DNA from: an uncultured Faecalibacterium sp.
GTDB taxonomy: Bacteria; Bacillota; Clostridia; Oscillospirales; Ruminococcaceae
NCBI GenBank assembly: GCA_900539945.1
Contig: UQDV01000020.1
Coordinates: forward strand, 1 to 42,168
Length of the DNA: 42,168 nt
Direction of reading: 5' to 3'
Position numbers and translations under genes: made by a program. The notes beneath the pieces are model-generated. The model had not been told where the DNA came from. It worked only from the letters and a program-made list of their open reading frames with translations, and did no database searches. Below are positions 25,131 through 32,879 of the stretch, one piece after another; the stretch's first letter is position 1, and every line of letters starts with the position of its first letter.

Positions 25131-25529
25131 TTACCACACGTAGGCCAGGACTTCGCCGCCGACGTGTGCAGCACGTGCAGCCTTATCAGTCATGATGCCC
25201 TTAGAGGTGGAAATGATTGCGGTGCCCAGGCCCTTCATGACCTTGGGCATATCCTCGCAGTTGGTGTAGATGCGCAGGCCGGGCTTGGACACGCGGCGCA
25301 GACCAGCGATAACGGGCTCGCCGTTAGCCTGGTACTTCAGGGTGACCACGATGGTGCCCTGAACGGTGTCGTTCTTGACCTGCATGCCCTTGATGTAGCC
25401 CTCGTCAACCAGAATCTGGCAGATAGCCTTCTTCATGTTGGAAGCGGGGATCTCCACAGAAGGGTGTTTGGCAGTGCTTGCGTTGCGGATGCGAGTCAGC
25501 AGGTCCGCGATAGGATCAGTAATCTGCAT
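25131..25529 (-). CDS. rpsH: Small-subunit ribosomal protein S8
   Basis: 132 residues. S8 binds the central domain of 16S rRNA and in enteric bacteria also represses spc translation. [20 protein letters not shown] and the C-terminal [20 protein letters not shown] are typical. GGAGG precedes the ATG. The 110-nt gap to rpsN upstream is much longer than neighbouring gaps and holds a GC-rich hairpin (25577-25607). Confidence 0.98.
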   Translation of the reverse strand: MQITDPIADLLTRIRNASTAKHPSVEIPASNMKKAICQILVDEGYIKGMQVKNDTVQGTIVVTLKYQANGEPVIAGLRRVSKPGLRIYTNCEDMPKVMKGLGTAIISTSKGIMTDKAARAAHVGGEVLAYVW

Positions 25530-25576
25530 TTGCCACTAACCTCCTTAGATTAGCTCTCGTTTGTTTTATAATGATA

Positions 25577-25607
25577 CCGCCCCGAAACAGGTGTTGCCCC
25601 GGGGCGG
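25577..25607 (-). promoter_or_regulatory. GC-rich hairpin in the rpsN-rpsH gap
   Basis: A perfect 8-bp stem (CCGCCCCG / CGGGGCGG) with a 15-nt loop lies in the 110-nt gap. It is followed on the minus strand by TATCATTATAAAAC, not by a T-run. It may be an RNA-processing or S8-type control element; a terminator is unlikely. Confidence 0.5.
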
Positions 25608-25639
25608 ATATCCGACAAATTATCCGGCCCTCTGGCTGA

Positions 25640-25825
25640 TTACCAGGAAGCCTTCTTCACGCCCGGGATCTCGCCCTTGTAGGCCAGCTCACGGAAGCAC
25701 ACACGGCACACGCCGTACTTGCGCAGCACGGAGTGGGGGCGGCCGCAGATGCGGCAGCGGGTGTATGCACGGGTAGAGAACTTAGCAGGACGAGACTGCT
25801 TCAGCTTCATAGACAGTTTAGCCAT
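25640..25825 (-). CDS. rpsN: Small-subunit ribosomal protein S14, zinc type
   Basis: 61 residues, the short S14 typical of Gram-positive bacteria (rpsZ form). Zinc ligands Cys24, Cys27, Cys40 and Cys43 are present ([21 protein letters not shown]), ending [12 protein letters not shown]14 is in the 30S head. It sits between rplE and rpsH; GGAGG precedes the ATG. Confidence 0.98.
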   Translation of the reverse strand: MAKLSMKLKQSRPAKFSTRAYTRCRICGRPHSVLRKYGVCRVCFRELAYKGEIPGVKKASW

Positions 25826-25842
25826 TGTACAAATCTCCTCCC

Positions 25843-26388
25843 TTAGTTGTTCTCAGCGAACGGAGCGCCCAGAGCCTTCAGCAGCTCCTTGCCCTCCTCG
25901 TCAGTCTTGGCAGTGGTGACAAAGCAGACATCCATGCCGCGGACTGCATCGACCTTCTCGAAGTCGATCTCGGGGAAGATGATCTGCTCCTTGATACCGC
26001 AGGCAAAGTTGCCGCGGCCGTCGAAGCCGTTGCCGTTGATGCCGCGGAAGTCGCGGACACGGGGCAGTGCGACGTTGAAGAAGCGATCCACGAACTCGTA
26101 CATACGCTCACCGCGCAGGGTGACCTTGCAGCCGATGGGAGTGCCCTGGCGCAGCTTGAAGTTTGCAACGCTCTTCTTGGCACGGCAGACGACTGCCTTC
26201 TGGCCAGTGATCTGGCCCAGATCCTTCATGACAGCTTCCAGGATCTTCTCGTTTTCCTTGGCTTCGCCGCAGGCAACGTTGATGACGACCTTGTCCAGCT
26301 TGGGGATCTGCATAACGCTCTTGTAACCGAACTTGGAGTTCAGAGCAGGAGCAATTTCATTGACATACTGTTCTTTCAAACGAGCCAT
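25843..26388 (-). CDS. rplE: Large-subunit ribosomal protein L5
   Basis: 181 residues. L5 binds 5S rRNA and contacts P-site tRNA in the central protuberance. Signature blocks: [26 protein letters not shown] start, [38 protein letters not shown] and the end [20 protein letters not shown]. The ATG has GGAG upstream. Standard order after rplX. Confidence 0.98.
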   Translation of the reverse strand: MARLKEQYVNEIAPALNSKFGYKSVMQIPKLDKVVINVACGEAKENEKILEAVMKDLGQITGQKAVVCRAKKSVANFKLRQGTPIGCKVTLRGERMYEFVDRFFNVALPRVRDFRGINGNGFDGRGNFACGIKEQIIFPEIDFEKVDAVRGMDVCFVTTAKTDEEGKELLKALGAPFAENN

Positions 26389-26405
26389 TGTTCCTTACTC
26401 CTTTC

Positions 26406-26720
26406 TTACAGCTCAGCGCCGCACTTCTTGCAGACGCGAACCATCTTGCCGTCCTTCTCGACGTGGCCCACACGCACGGCCTTGCCGCACTTGGGGCAGA
26501 TGGGCATGACCTTGGATGCGTACATAGCACCCTCAGCCTTGACGATGCCGCCCTGCTCGCCCTGACGACGAGGCTTGACGTGCTTGGTAACCATGTTCTG
26601 GCCCTCAACGATGACCTTGTTCTCAGAGGGGCTGACCTGCAGGACCTTACCAGTGTGGCCCTTGTCCTTGCCGCTGATGATCATAACGTTGTCGCCGGTT
26701 TTAACATGAAGATTATTCAT
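26406..26720 (-). CDS. rplX: Large-subunit ribosomal protein L24 (zinc-finger form)
   Basis: 104 residues. L24 initiates 50S assembly at the 5' end of 23S rRNA. The KOW motif VKTGDNVMIISGKDKGHTGK is near the start. The C-terminal half carries CPKC (75-78) and CKKC (97-100), a zinc site found in many Gram-positive L24 proteins. GGAGG precedes the ATG. Confidence 0.97.
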   Translation of the reverse strand: MNNLHVKTGDNVMIISGKDKGHTGKVLQVSPSENKVIVEGQNMVTKHVKPRRQGEQGGIVKAEGAMYASKVMPICPKCGKAVRVGHVEKDGKMVRVCKKCGAEL

Positions 26721-26733
26721 TTTTAAAACCTCC

Positions 26734-27102
26734 TTACAGCGATTCCGGAGCCAGGCTCAGGATCTTGGTGTAGCCGGCATCGCGCAGCTCGCGGGCAACG
26801 GGTCCAAAGATACGAGTACCCTTGGGGCTCTTGTCGGCCATAACGATAACGGCGGCGTTCTCATCGAAACGGATGTAGGAACCGTCGTCGCGGCGGACGC
26901 CATGCTTGCTGCGCACGATGACAGCCTTGACGACGTCGCCCTTCTTAACGGAGCCGCCGGGGGCTGCCTTCTTGACAGAGCAGACCACGACGTCACCAAT
27001 GTTTGCGTATCTCTTGCGGGTGCCGCCCAGCACGCGGAAGCACATCAGCTCCTTGGCACCGGTGTTGTCGGCAACTTTGAGATAAGTTTGCATCTGAACC
27101 AT
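26734..27102 (-). CDS. rplN: Large-subunit ribosomal protein L14
   Basis: 122 residues, the invariant L14 length. L14 forms intersubunit bridge B8 and touches L19. [20 protein letters not shown] and [19 protein letters not shown] are diagnostic, as is the end [18 protein letters not shown] [22 protein letters not shown] precedes the first ATG. Position between rpsQ and rplX. Confidence 0.98.
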   Translation of the reverse strand: MVQMQTYLKVADNTGAKELMCFRVLGGTRKRYANIGDVVVCSVKKAAPGGSVKKGDVVKAVIVRSKHGVRRDDGSYIRFDENAAVIVMADKSPKGTRIFGPVARELRDAGYTKILSLAPESL

Positions 27103-27145
27103 ATCAGATATCTCCTTTCAAACTGTTCAAAGCAGCGGGCAAAGA

Positions 27146-27403
27146 TTACTTTGCCTTCTCAACGATACGGACCAGGCGCCAACGCACGTCCTTGGACAGG
27201 GGGCGGCACTCCATGATCTCAACACGGTCACCGATACCGCACTCGTTCTTCTCATCACGAGCCTTGAACTTGGCGGTACGCTTCAGGATCTTCTTGTACA
27301 GGGGGTGCTGCACGCTGTCCTTAACGGCAACCACGATGGTCTTATCCATCTTGTCGGACACGACGACGCCGACGCGGGTCTTTCTCAGATTACGTTCTTC
27401 CAT
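27146..27403 (-). CDS. rpsQ: Small-subunit ribosomal protein S17
   Basis: 85 residues. S17 is an OB-fold primary 16S binder. [20 protein letters not shown] and [20 protein letters not shown] are diagnostic. GGAGG precedes the ATG. A 43-nt gap separates it from rplN and shows no special feature. Confidence 0.98.
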   Translation of the reverse strand: MEERNLRKTRVGVVVSDKMDKTIVVAVKDSVQHPLYKKILKRTAKFKARDEKNECGIGDRVEIMECRPLSKDVRWRLVRIVEKAK

Positions 27404-27415
27404 CGTTTAACCTCC

Positions 27416-27601
27416 TTACTGCTTCTCAGCCAGAATGGTCATCACGCGGGCGATGTCCTTCTTGACTGCTTCGATGCGGCCGGGGTTCTCCAGCTGGTTG
27501 ATGGCATGCTGGAAGCGCAGGTTAAACAGCTCGGCCTTCAGGTCTGCCAGCTTGCTGGTCAGCTCTGCGGTCTGCATTTCGCGGAGTTCATTAGCCTTCA
27601 T
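27416..27601 (-). CDS. rpmC: Large-subunit ribosomal protein L29
   Basis: 61 residues from the ATG at 27601. L29 is a small helical protein near the tunnel exit, part of the docking site for chaperones and [23 protein letters not shown] and [19 protein letters not shown] fit the family. The frame also has an ATG at 27610, but that codon abuts the GGAGG; the second ATG has 9-nt spacing and matches homologues. It overlaps the end of rplP by 11 nt. Confidence 0.95.
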   Translation of the reverse strand: MKANELREMQTAELTSKLADLKAELFNLRFQHAINQLENPGRIEAVKKDIARVMTILAEKQ

Positions 27602-28031
27602 TGGTGCCATCCTCCTTCACGGAGTCCTCACGGACTGCAAATTTGCACTTGATGGGCAGCTTGTGCATAGCCAGGCGCAGTGCCTCACGAGCAGTTGCCT
27701 CATCGACATCTGCCAGCTCGAACAGAACGCGGCCCGGCTTCACGACTGCGACCCAGTATTCGGGAGAGCCTTTACCGGAACCCATGCGGGTCTCAGCGGG
27801 CTTCTCAGTCACGGGCTTATCGGGGAAGATCTTGATCCAGACCTTGCCGCCACGCTTGATGTAACGAGTCATGGCGACACGGGCAGCCTCGATCTGAGTA
27901 GAGGAGATCCAGGCCGGCTCCAGAGCAACAAGGCCGTACTGGCCCTGGCACACCACGTTGCCGCGGGTAGCCTTGCCGGTCATGCGGCCGCGCTGGACGC
28001 GGCGGTACTTAACACGCTTAGGCAGTAACAT
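27591..28031 (-). CDS. rplP: Large-subunit ribosomal protein L16
   Basis: 146 residues. L16 lies near the A-site tRNA elbow and is needed for late 50S assembly. [20 protein letters not shown] and the [19 protein letters not shown] block are diagnostic. Its ATG overlaps the rpsC stop by one base (TAATG), and its 3' end contains the ribosome binding site of rpmC. Confidence 0.98.
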   Translation of the reverse strand: MLLPKRVKYRRVQRGRMTGKATRGNVVCQGQYGLVALEPAWISSTQIEAARVAMTRYIKRGGKVWIKIFPDKPVTEKPAETRMGSGKGSPEYWVAVVKPGRVLFELADVDEATAREALRLAMHKLPIKCKFAVREDSVKEDGTNEG

Positions 28032-28735
28032 TACTTGTTGCCTCCTTCCTTCTTCTGGGCGTTCTTAGCGCTCTTCAGGACTTCGCCCTTGTAGACCCAC
28101 ACCTTGACGCCGATGCGGCCGTAGGTGGTAGCTGCCTCTGCAAAGCCGTAGTCGATGTCGGCACGCAGGGTCTGCAGGGGGATGGTGCCCTCGTGATAGC
28201 TCTCGGTACGAGCGATATCAGCGCCGCCCAGACGGCCGGAGCACATTGCCTTGATGCCCTTAGCGGGAACGGTGGAACGATCGCGGGGGCTCATAGCATT
28301 GCGCATGCACTGCTTCATGGCACGACGGAAGGTCACACGGTTCTCCAGCTGACGAGCGATGTCCTCAGCAACCAGCTGAGCGTTGGTAGCAGCGCTCTTG
28401 ACCTCGATGACATTGACGATAACGGTCTTGCCATACTCCTTGGTCAGCTTGTTCTGCAGTGCAACGCGCTCTTCGCCGCCCTTGCCGATGACCATGCCCG
28501 GCTTAGCGCAGTAGATGTTGACGGTCACACGAGGAGCGGAAGTGGAAGGATCCACAGTGCGCTCGATCTCGATCTTGGGGACGCCAGCGTCCTTCAGCTG
28601 AGCCTTCAGCTCAGTGCGGATCTTGTGATCCTCGACGAGGTTATCGCTGAAATCCTTCTTGGAGGCAAACCAGCGGCTGTCCCAGTCTTTAATAACGCCG
28701 ACACGAATGCCGTGCGGATTTACTTTCTGGCCCAT
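28031..28735 (-). CDS. rpsC: Small-subunit ribosomal protein S3
   Basis: 234 residues. S3 surrounds the mRNA entry channel and helps unwind m[23 protein letters not shown] is the classic start; the KH domain has [20 protein letters not shown]; the C-terminal domain has [12 protein letters not shown] and [19 protein letters not shown] precedes the ATG, and the gene is 12 nt after rplV. Confidence 0.98.
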   Translation of the reverse strand: MGQKVNPHGIRVGVIKDWDSRWFASKKDFSDNLVEDHKIRTELKAQLKDAGVPKIEIERTVDPSTSAPRVTVNIYCAKPGMVIGKGGEERVALQNKLTKEYGKTVIVNVIEVKSAATNAQLVAEDIARQLENRVTFRRAMKQCMRNAMSPRDRSTVPAKGIKAMCSGRLGGADIARTESYHEGTIPLQTLRADIDYGFAEAATTYGRIGVKVWVYKGEVLKSAKNAQKKEGGNK

Positions 28736-28747
28736 TGTTTTCCCTCC

Positions 28748-29083
28748 TTACTCTTTCTCTTTCAGAACAACGGTCATGTGGCTGGTGCGCTTCAGGATGC
28801 GGTAGCCGCGGCCCTGTGCACGAGGCATCATGCGCTTCAGCGTCGGGCCGGGGCAGACGTAGCACTCGGCGACGTAGAGGTTGTTCTTGTCCATATTGAA
28901 GTTGTTTTCCGCATTAGCGGCTGCAGACTTCACCAGCTTCAGAAGGGGCTCACAAGCTGCCTTCGGGGTGTACTGCAGGATTGCCAGCGCTTCGTCCAGG
29001 GGCTTGTTACGGATCAGGTCCATAACGATAGACACCTTACGAGGACTAATGCGGGCATAACGAAGAATTGCCCGAGCTTCCAT
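28748..29083 (-). CDS. rplV: Large-subunit ribosomal protein L22
   Basis: 111 residues. L22 has a beta-hairpin reaching into the peptide exit tunnel, where macrolide resistance can arise. [20 protein letters not shown] and the hairpin region [19 protein letters not shown] are diagnostic. GGAGG-like AGAGGGAGGAA precedes the ATG. Confidence 0.98.
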   Translation of the reverse strand: MEARAILRYARISPRKVSIVMDLIRNKPLDEALAILQYTPKAACEPLLKLVKSAAANAENNFNMDKNNLYVAECYVCPGPTLKRMMPRAQGRGYRILKRTSHMTVVLKEKE

Positions 29084-29101
29084 GTTGTGTTCCTCCCTCT
29101 C

Positions 29102-29368
29102 TTACTTAGAATTACCAGTGTGGCCCTTGAAGGTACGGGTGGGAACGAACTCACCCAGCTTGTGGCCAACCATGTCCTCAGTCACATACACAGGCACATG
29201 CTTGCGGCCGTCATGCACGGCAAAAGTGTGACCAACGAATTCGGGGAAGATTGTGGAGGCACGGCTCCAGGTCTTGATGACCTGCTTCTTGCCGGAAGCG
29301 TTCATCGCTTCAACGTGCTTCATAAGAGCAGCCTGGACGAAAGGTCCTTTTTTAATGCTTCTACCCAT
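29102..29368 (-). CDS. rpsS: Small-subunit ribosomal protein S19
   Basis: 88 residues. S19 is in the 30S head and forms bridges to the 50S with S13. [20 protein letters not shown] and [20 protein letters not shown] are diagnostic; the end GHTGNSK is usual. It is 17 nt after rplB and has GAGAGG upstream of the ATG. Confidence 0.98.
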   Translation of the reverse strand: MGRSIKKGPFVQAALMKHVEAMNASGKKQVIKTWSRASTIFPEFVGHTFAVHDGRKHVPVYVTEDMVGHKLGEFVPTRTFKGHTGNSK

Positions 29369-29385
29369 TGTCTTAAACTCCTCTC

Positions 29386-30216
29386 TTACTTACCTGCACG
29401 CTTCACGATCAGCTTATCGGAGCGCTTATGATGCTTGCGAGTCTTGAGACCCAGAGCGGGCTTGCCCCAGGGAGTCATAGGACCGGAGTGACCAACAGGT
29501 GCGCGGCCCTCGCCACCACCGTGGGGATGGTCGCAGGGGTTCATGACGGTACCACGGCTGCCGGGACGCACGCCCATGTGGCGCTTGCGGCCAGCCTTGC
29601 CCAGGTTGACGTTCTCGTGGTCGATGTTGGAGACCTGACCGATGACTGCGGTGCAGTTCACGGGCACGTTGCGCATCTCACCGGAGGGCAGACGAACCAG
29701 AGCGTAGCCATTCTCCTTAGCCATCAGCTGAGCCATGTTGCCAGCGGAACGAACCAGCTGAGCACCGCGGCCGGGATACAGCTCGATGTTGTGGATGATG
29801 GTACCAACGGGGATGTTCTCGAAGGGCAGGCAGTTGCCGGGCTTGATGTCGGCGGACTTGCTGCTGACGATCACGTCGCCCACCTTCAGGCCATCGGGAG
29901 CAATGATGTAGCTCTTGACGCCGTCGGTGTACTCGACCAGAGCGATGAATGCGCTGCGGTTCGGATCGTACTCGAGAGTCTTGACAGTAGCGGGCACATC
30001 GGTCTTCTGACGCTTGAAGTCGATGACACGGTACTTGGTGCGGTTGCCGCCGCCCTGATGACGGACGGTGATACGACCGGTGTTGTTGCGGCCGCTGTGC
30101 TTCTTCATGGGCTCCAGCAGGCTGCGCTCGGGAGCGACCTTGCTCAGGACGCTGTAATCCGTGACGGTCATGCCGCGGCGGCCCGGAGTAGTGGGGCCAT
30201 ACTTCTTGATAGCCAT
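29386..30216 (-). CDS. rplB: Large-subunit ribosomal protein L2
   Basis: 276 residues. L2 is essential for subunit joining and supports the peptidyl-transferase centre. [20 protein letters not shown], the central [18 protein letters not shown] [17 protein letters not shown] and [20 protein letters not shown] (with the conserved His) are diagnostic. GGAG precedes the ATG. The 78-nt gap upstream to rplW contains two small hairpins. Confidence 0.98.
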   Translation of the reverse strand: MAIKKYGPTTPGRRGMTVTDYSVLSKVAPERSLLEPMKKHSGRNNTGRITVRHQGGGNRTKYRVIDFKRQKTDVPATVKTLEYDPNRSAFIALVEYTDGVKSYIIAPDGLKVGDVIVSSKSADIKPGNCLPFENIPVGTIIHNIELYPGRGAQLVRSAGNMAQLMAKENGYALVRLPSGEMRNVPVNCTAVIGQVSNIDHENVNLGKAGRKRHMGVRPGSRGTVMNPCDHPHGGGEGRAPVGHSGPMTPWGKPALGLKTRKHHKRSDKLIVKRAGK

Positions 30217-30254
30217 AGTGCTATTCTCCTTTGTTTATCTTATGAATTATTATC

Positions 30255-30291
30255 GGGGTCATATCCCCATAGAGGAACCCTCGGCGGGTTC
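30255..30291 (-). promoter_or_regulatory. Two small hairpins in the rplW-rplB gap
   Basis: GAACCC/GGGTTC (30275-30280 with 30286-30291) is followed on the minus strand by GGGG/CCCC (30265-30268 with 30255-30258). No T-run follows. They may be processing or translational control structures. Confidence 0.4.
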
Positions 30292-30294
30292 AGC

Positions 30295-30591
30295 TTAGAC
30301 CATGCTGTTGAAGAACTCGATTTCCTTGGAGTCCTTGGTCAGGGTCACGATTGCCTTCTTGGAAGCGGCAGTGTAACCAGCATGCATACCCTGGCGGCGG
30401 AAGCGGCCACGCACGGAAATGGTGTTGACCTTAGCAACCTTGGTGCCGGGGAACAGAGTCTCGACAGCCTGAGCGATCTCGACCTTGGTAGCATCGGTAG
30501 CGACCTTGAAGGTGTACTTCTTGTCAGCGATGCCAGCCATGGAGTTCTCGGTAATGACCGGCTTCAGGATGATATCATGTGCGGTTTTCAT
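30295..30591 (-). CDS. rplW: Large-subunit ribosomal protein L23
   Basis: 98 residues. L23 is at the tunnel exit and docks trigger factor and SRP. AHDIILKPVITENSMAGIAD, KYTFKVATDATKVEIAQAVE and VNTISVRGRFRRQGMHAGYT are typical. The ATG overlaps the rplD stop by one base (TAATG), showing coupling. Confidence 0.98.
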   Translation of the reverse strand: MKTAHDIILKPVITENSMAGIADKKYTFKVATDATKVEIAQAVETLFPGTKVAKVNTISVRGRFRRQGMHAGYTAASKKAIVTLTKDSKEIEFFNSMV

Positions 30592-31214
30592 TAGCCAAGC
30601 ACCTCCTCGAGCTTCTTAGCTGCGTCGACGCTGATGATCAGCTTGTCGGCGTTCAGCACATCGTAGGTGTTCACGCTGCCAGCAAAGGTGGTCTTGACAC
30701 CGGCGATGTTGCCAGCGCTCTTGACGAACTTTGCATCAACAGTCTCATTGACCAGCAGGTTCTTCTTGCCGGCGCCCACGGCGTTCAGCATTGCAACCAC
30801 AGCCTTGGTCTTGTACTCGTCGCAGGCGAACTTGTCAACAACGACCATGTTGCCATTGGCAGCCTTGTCGGACAGGACGCTCAGCAGAGCCAGGCGCTTG
30901 ACCTTGTTGTTGATGTGGTAGTTGTAGCTGCGGGGCTTGGGGCCCAGAGCGACGCCGCCGTGAGTCCACTGCGGTGCACGGATGGAACCCTGACGAGCGT
31001 GGCCGGTGCCCTTCTGACGCCAGGGCTTCTTGCCGCCGCCGGAAACTTCCATGCGGATCTTGGTGTTCTGGGTGCCCTGACGCTGGTTGGCCAGGAAGTT
31101 CACCACAGCAATGTGGACTGCCTTTTCGTTCGGGGTGATACCGAACACGGCGTCGGAAAGCTCGATCTCGCTAACATGCTGACCGTTCATATCGACTACA
31201 TTAAACTTTGCCAT
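30591..31214 (-). CDS. rplD: Large-subunit ribosomal protein L4
   Basis: 207 residues. L4 lines the exit tunnel through its long loop and in enteric bacteria represses the S10 operon. The loop region KKPWRQKGTGHARQGSIRAP with RQGTQNTKIRMEVSGGG is diagnostic. GGAGG precedes the ATG, 14 nt after rplC. Given the hairpin-rich S10 leader in this window (32269-32621), L4 is a candidate autoregulator. Confidence 0.97.
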   Translation of the reverse strand: MAKFNVVDMNGQHVSEIELSDAVFGITPNEKAVHIAVVNFLANQRQGTQNTKIRMEVSGGGKKPWRQKGTGHARQGSIRAPQWTHGGVALGPKPRSYNYHINNKVKRLALLSVLSDKAANGNMVVVDKFACDEYKTKAVVAMLNAVGAGKKNLLVNETVDAKFVKSAGNIAGVKTTFAGSVNTYDVLNADKLIISVDAAKKLEEVLG

Positions 31215-31228
31215 TGTAGCTTTCCTCC

Positions 31229-31861
31229 TTACGCCTTCACGCTGTTGGCCAGGGTGATGATGGTGCCCTTGGAACCGGGGACAGCACCCTTGACAGCGAT
31301 CAGATTGTTCTCGGTGTCAACCTTGACAACGGTCAGGTTCTGCACGGTAACGCGCACGCAGCCCATGTGGCCGGGCAGGCGCTTGCCGGGGAACACGCGA
31401 GAGGGGTTGGAAATAGCGCCCATAGAACCTGCATGACGTGCCACCGGGCCGGTGCCGTGGCTCTCACGCAGACGGTGCTGGCCAAAACGCTTGATAACGC
31501 CCTGGTAGCCCTTGCCCTTGGAAACGCCTGCAACGTCGACCTTGTCGCCAGCTGCGAAGACATCAGCCTTCAGCACGTCGCCAACGTTCAGTGCAGAAAC
31601 ATCTTCCAGACGGAACTCGCGCAGGGTCTTCTTGGGGGCAACGTTTGCCTTCTTGAAGTGACCTGCAGCTGCCTTGTTGACCTTCTTGGCGGAAACCTCG
31701 CCGAAGCCCAGCTGAACAGCCTGGTAGCCATCGCTCTCGACGGTCTTCTTCTGCACGACGGTGCAGGGACCAGCCTCGATGACGGTGACGGGGATGACCT
31801 TGCCATTCTCATCGAACAGCTGGGTCATACCGACTTTCTTGCCGATAATGCCTTTAACCAT
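31229..31861 (-). CDS. rplC: Large-subunit ribosomal protein L3
   Basis: 210 residues. L3 is one of two proteins that start 50S assembly and reaches the peptidyl-transferase centre. [20 protein letters not shown] and the central [20 protein letters not shown] with [20 protein letters not shown] are diagnostic. GGAGG precedes the ATG. The 95-nt gap to rpsJ holds two stable hairpins. Confidence 0.98.
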   Translation of the reverse strand: MVKGIIGKKVGMTQLFDENGKVIPVTVIEAGPCTVVQKKTVESDGYQAVQLGFGEVSAKKVNKAAAGHFKKANVAPKKTLREFRLEDVSALNVGDVLKADVFAAGDKVDVAGVSKGKGYQGVIKRFGQHRLRESHGTGPVARHAGSMGAISNPSRVFPGKRLPGHMGCVRVTVQNLTVVKVDTENNLIAVKGAVPGSKGTIITLANSVKA

Positions 31862-31889
31862 TTTCTTTTCCTCCTGTAAAGGTTATTGG

Positions 31890-31935
31890 TTGGCAGCGCA
31901 CGTCACTGCCAACATGACCCCTCGGGAAACGAGGG
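31890..31935 (-). promoter_or_regulatory. Two hairpins in the rpsJ-rplC gap
   Basis: CCCTCG/CGAGGG (31930-31935 with 31919-31924, loop 5) and TTGGCAG/CTGCCAA (31906-31912 with 31890-31896, loop 9) fill most of the 95-nt gap. Neither is followed by a T-run. They may set the S10:L3 ratio or mark a processing site. Confidence 0.5.
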
Positions 31936-31956
31936 CATCGTTTTTGATCGCTGCTG

Positions 31957-32268
31957 TTACAGCTTGATCTCGATGTCCACGCCAGCGGGGAGCTGGAGGC
32001 TCATCAGAGCCTCGACCGTCTTGTTGGACGGCTTCAGAATGTCGATCAGACGCTTGTGAGTGCGGCTCTCGAACTGCTCACGGCTATCCTTGTACTTGTG
32101 GGTAGCACGCAGAACGGTCACGATCTCGCGATCGGTGGGCAGGGGGATGGGGCCGGACACGCGTGCACCGGTGTGCTTTGCGGTCTCCACGATCTTCTCT
32201 GCTGCGGCATCGATCAGCTGAGCATCATAGCTCTGCAGACGGATTCTGATTTTCTCTTTGACTGCCAT
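31957..32268 (-). CDS. rpsJ: Small-subunit ribosomal protein S10
   Basis: 103 residues, the usual S10 length. S10 is in the 30S head and also works with NusB in antitermination. [20 protein letters not shown] and [20 protein letters not shown] are diagnostic; residues near here are known tetracycline-tolerance sites in other bacteria. AGGAGG precedes the ATG. First gene of the S10-spc operon, behind a leader of about 350 nt with an attenuator-like hairpin. Confidence 0.98.
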   Translation of the reverse strand: MAVKEKIRIRLQSYDAQLIDAAAEKIVETAKHTGARVSGPIPLPTDREIVTVLRATHKYKDSREQFESRTHKRLIDILKPSNKTVEALMSLQLPAGVDIEIKL

Positions 32269-32621
32269 TGCTTACGCCTCCTGAAAAAATTGATTTTGCC
32301 CTAGGCGAGCCGATAAATTGCTCTACACAGTTCCGGGTGTTCCTTGATTTGGCACTATAAAAACCGGTGAACCGCATGGCAGTTCTCCCGGAAACATATT
32401 AGCAAATCAAATCCGAACATTGGTTCCACCCGTTTCGCAGAGGAGTAACTTCTCTGCCGAGGGAACGTATTCCATCGCTGTCAGTAATTCTTTCGCCCGG
32501 TTCTAAGATCGGACATACTCCGCGGAAATAACCCATCGCAGCTATCGCCGGATGACAACCTCCCGCATCTACGCATATCGCTGGCCTGCACGACTTGTAT
32601 CGCACAAGCCTTTTGCAGCCG
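32269..32621 (-). promoter_or_regulatory. Structured leader of the S10 operon, candidate attenuator RNA
   Basis: About 350 nt separate the predicted start (near 32621) from rpsJ. In order of transcription the leader has a GGAA-UACG-UUCC tetraloop hairpin (32473-32462), a GCAGAG/CTCTGC hairpin (32459-32436), a GGTGGAACC segment (32430-32422), and a terminator-like stem CCGG..GAAC/GTTC..CCGG (32391-32364) followed by TTTTTATA (32363-32356). The GGTGGAACC segment can pair with the 3' arm of that stem, which would be an anti-terminator. An 85-codon frame crosses the region but looks non-coding. The GGGTGGAACC string recalls a T-box core, but the rest of a T-box is not recognisable. Confidence 0.65.
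32359..32391 (-). terminator. Terminator-like hairpin inside the S10 leader
   Basis: Minus strand: CCGG-GA-GAAC, loop of about 9, GTTC-A-CCGG, then TTTTT (32363-32359). It lies about 90 nt before rpsJ and so would act as an attenuator and not as an operon end. Confidence 0.65.
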
Positions 32622-32627
32622 AGAGTT

Positions 32628-32656
32628 ATTCTATCACACCTTCGTGCATTTGGCAA
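32628..32656 (-). promoter_or_regulatory. Promoter of the S10-spc operon
   Basis: Minus-strand -35 TTGCCA (32656-32651), 17-nt spacer, -10 TAGAAT (32633-32628). A strongly A/T-rich stretch (about 32657-32710) lies directly upstream and may act as an UP element for high expression. Confidence 0.85.
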
Positions 32657-32833
32657 GTGTTTTTTAGAAAAAAGAACGAATTTTCTTTTTTATTTTCTCT
32701 GTTTTGTGGAATTGCGTTTTTTCTGTGCAAGATGCACAATCCCATCCCATTTTACGGGTGGAAAACTCCCCTTCCCCGCTGCCGCAACGGTAGTATGGCC
32801 GTTTTCGGGGTTTTTATACCTATATATAAAGAG
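32657..32833. other. Intergenic region between rqcH terminator and S10 promoter
   Basis: No gene is visible. It contains A/T-rich runs next to the S10 promoter, a small GTGCA/TGCAC hairpin near 32730, and on the plus strand CCCCG..CGGGG (32774-32810) followed by five T, which looks like a terminator for rightward transcription although no plus-strand gene or clear promoter is seen. Confidence 0.5.
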
Positions 32834-32876
32834 AACCCTCCTTCCGCCATCGTCCCACGATGCCAAAAGGAGGGTT
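32834..32876 (-). terminator. Hairpin terminator after rqcH
   Basis: A 10-bp stem (AACCCTCCTT / AAGGAGGGTT) with an inner CATCG/CGATG stem, starting 3 nt after the rqcH stop. The minus-strand 3' flank TCTCTTTATATATA is only moderately T-rich. Confidence 0.8.
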
Positions 32877-32879
32877 TCC

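Noticed and set aside
32422..32431. A T-box riboswitch suggested by GGGTGGAACC
   Set aside because: The T-box core string is partly matched, but the following GCG, Stem I motifs and a specifier loop could not be recognised, and the downstream gene is not a typical T-box target. Kept only as a possibility within the attenuator finding.
32399..32656. An 85-codon minus-strand frame in the S10 leader
   Set aside because: It begins upstream of the predicted transcription start, overlaps the promoter and lacks a ribosome binding site; the region is better explained as structured leader RNA.
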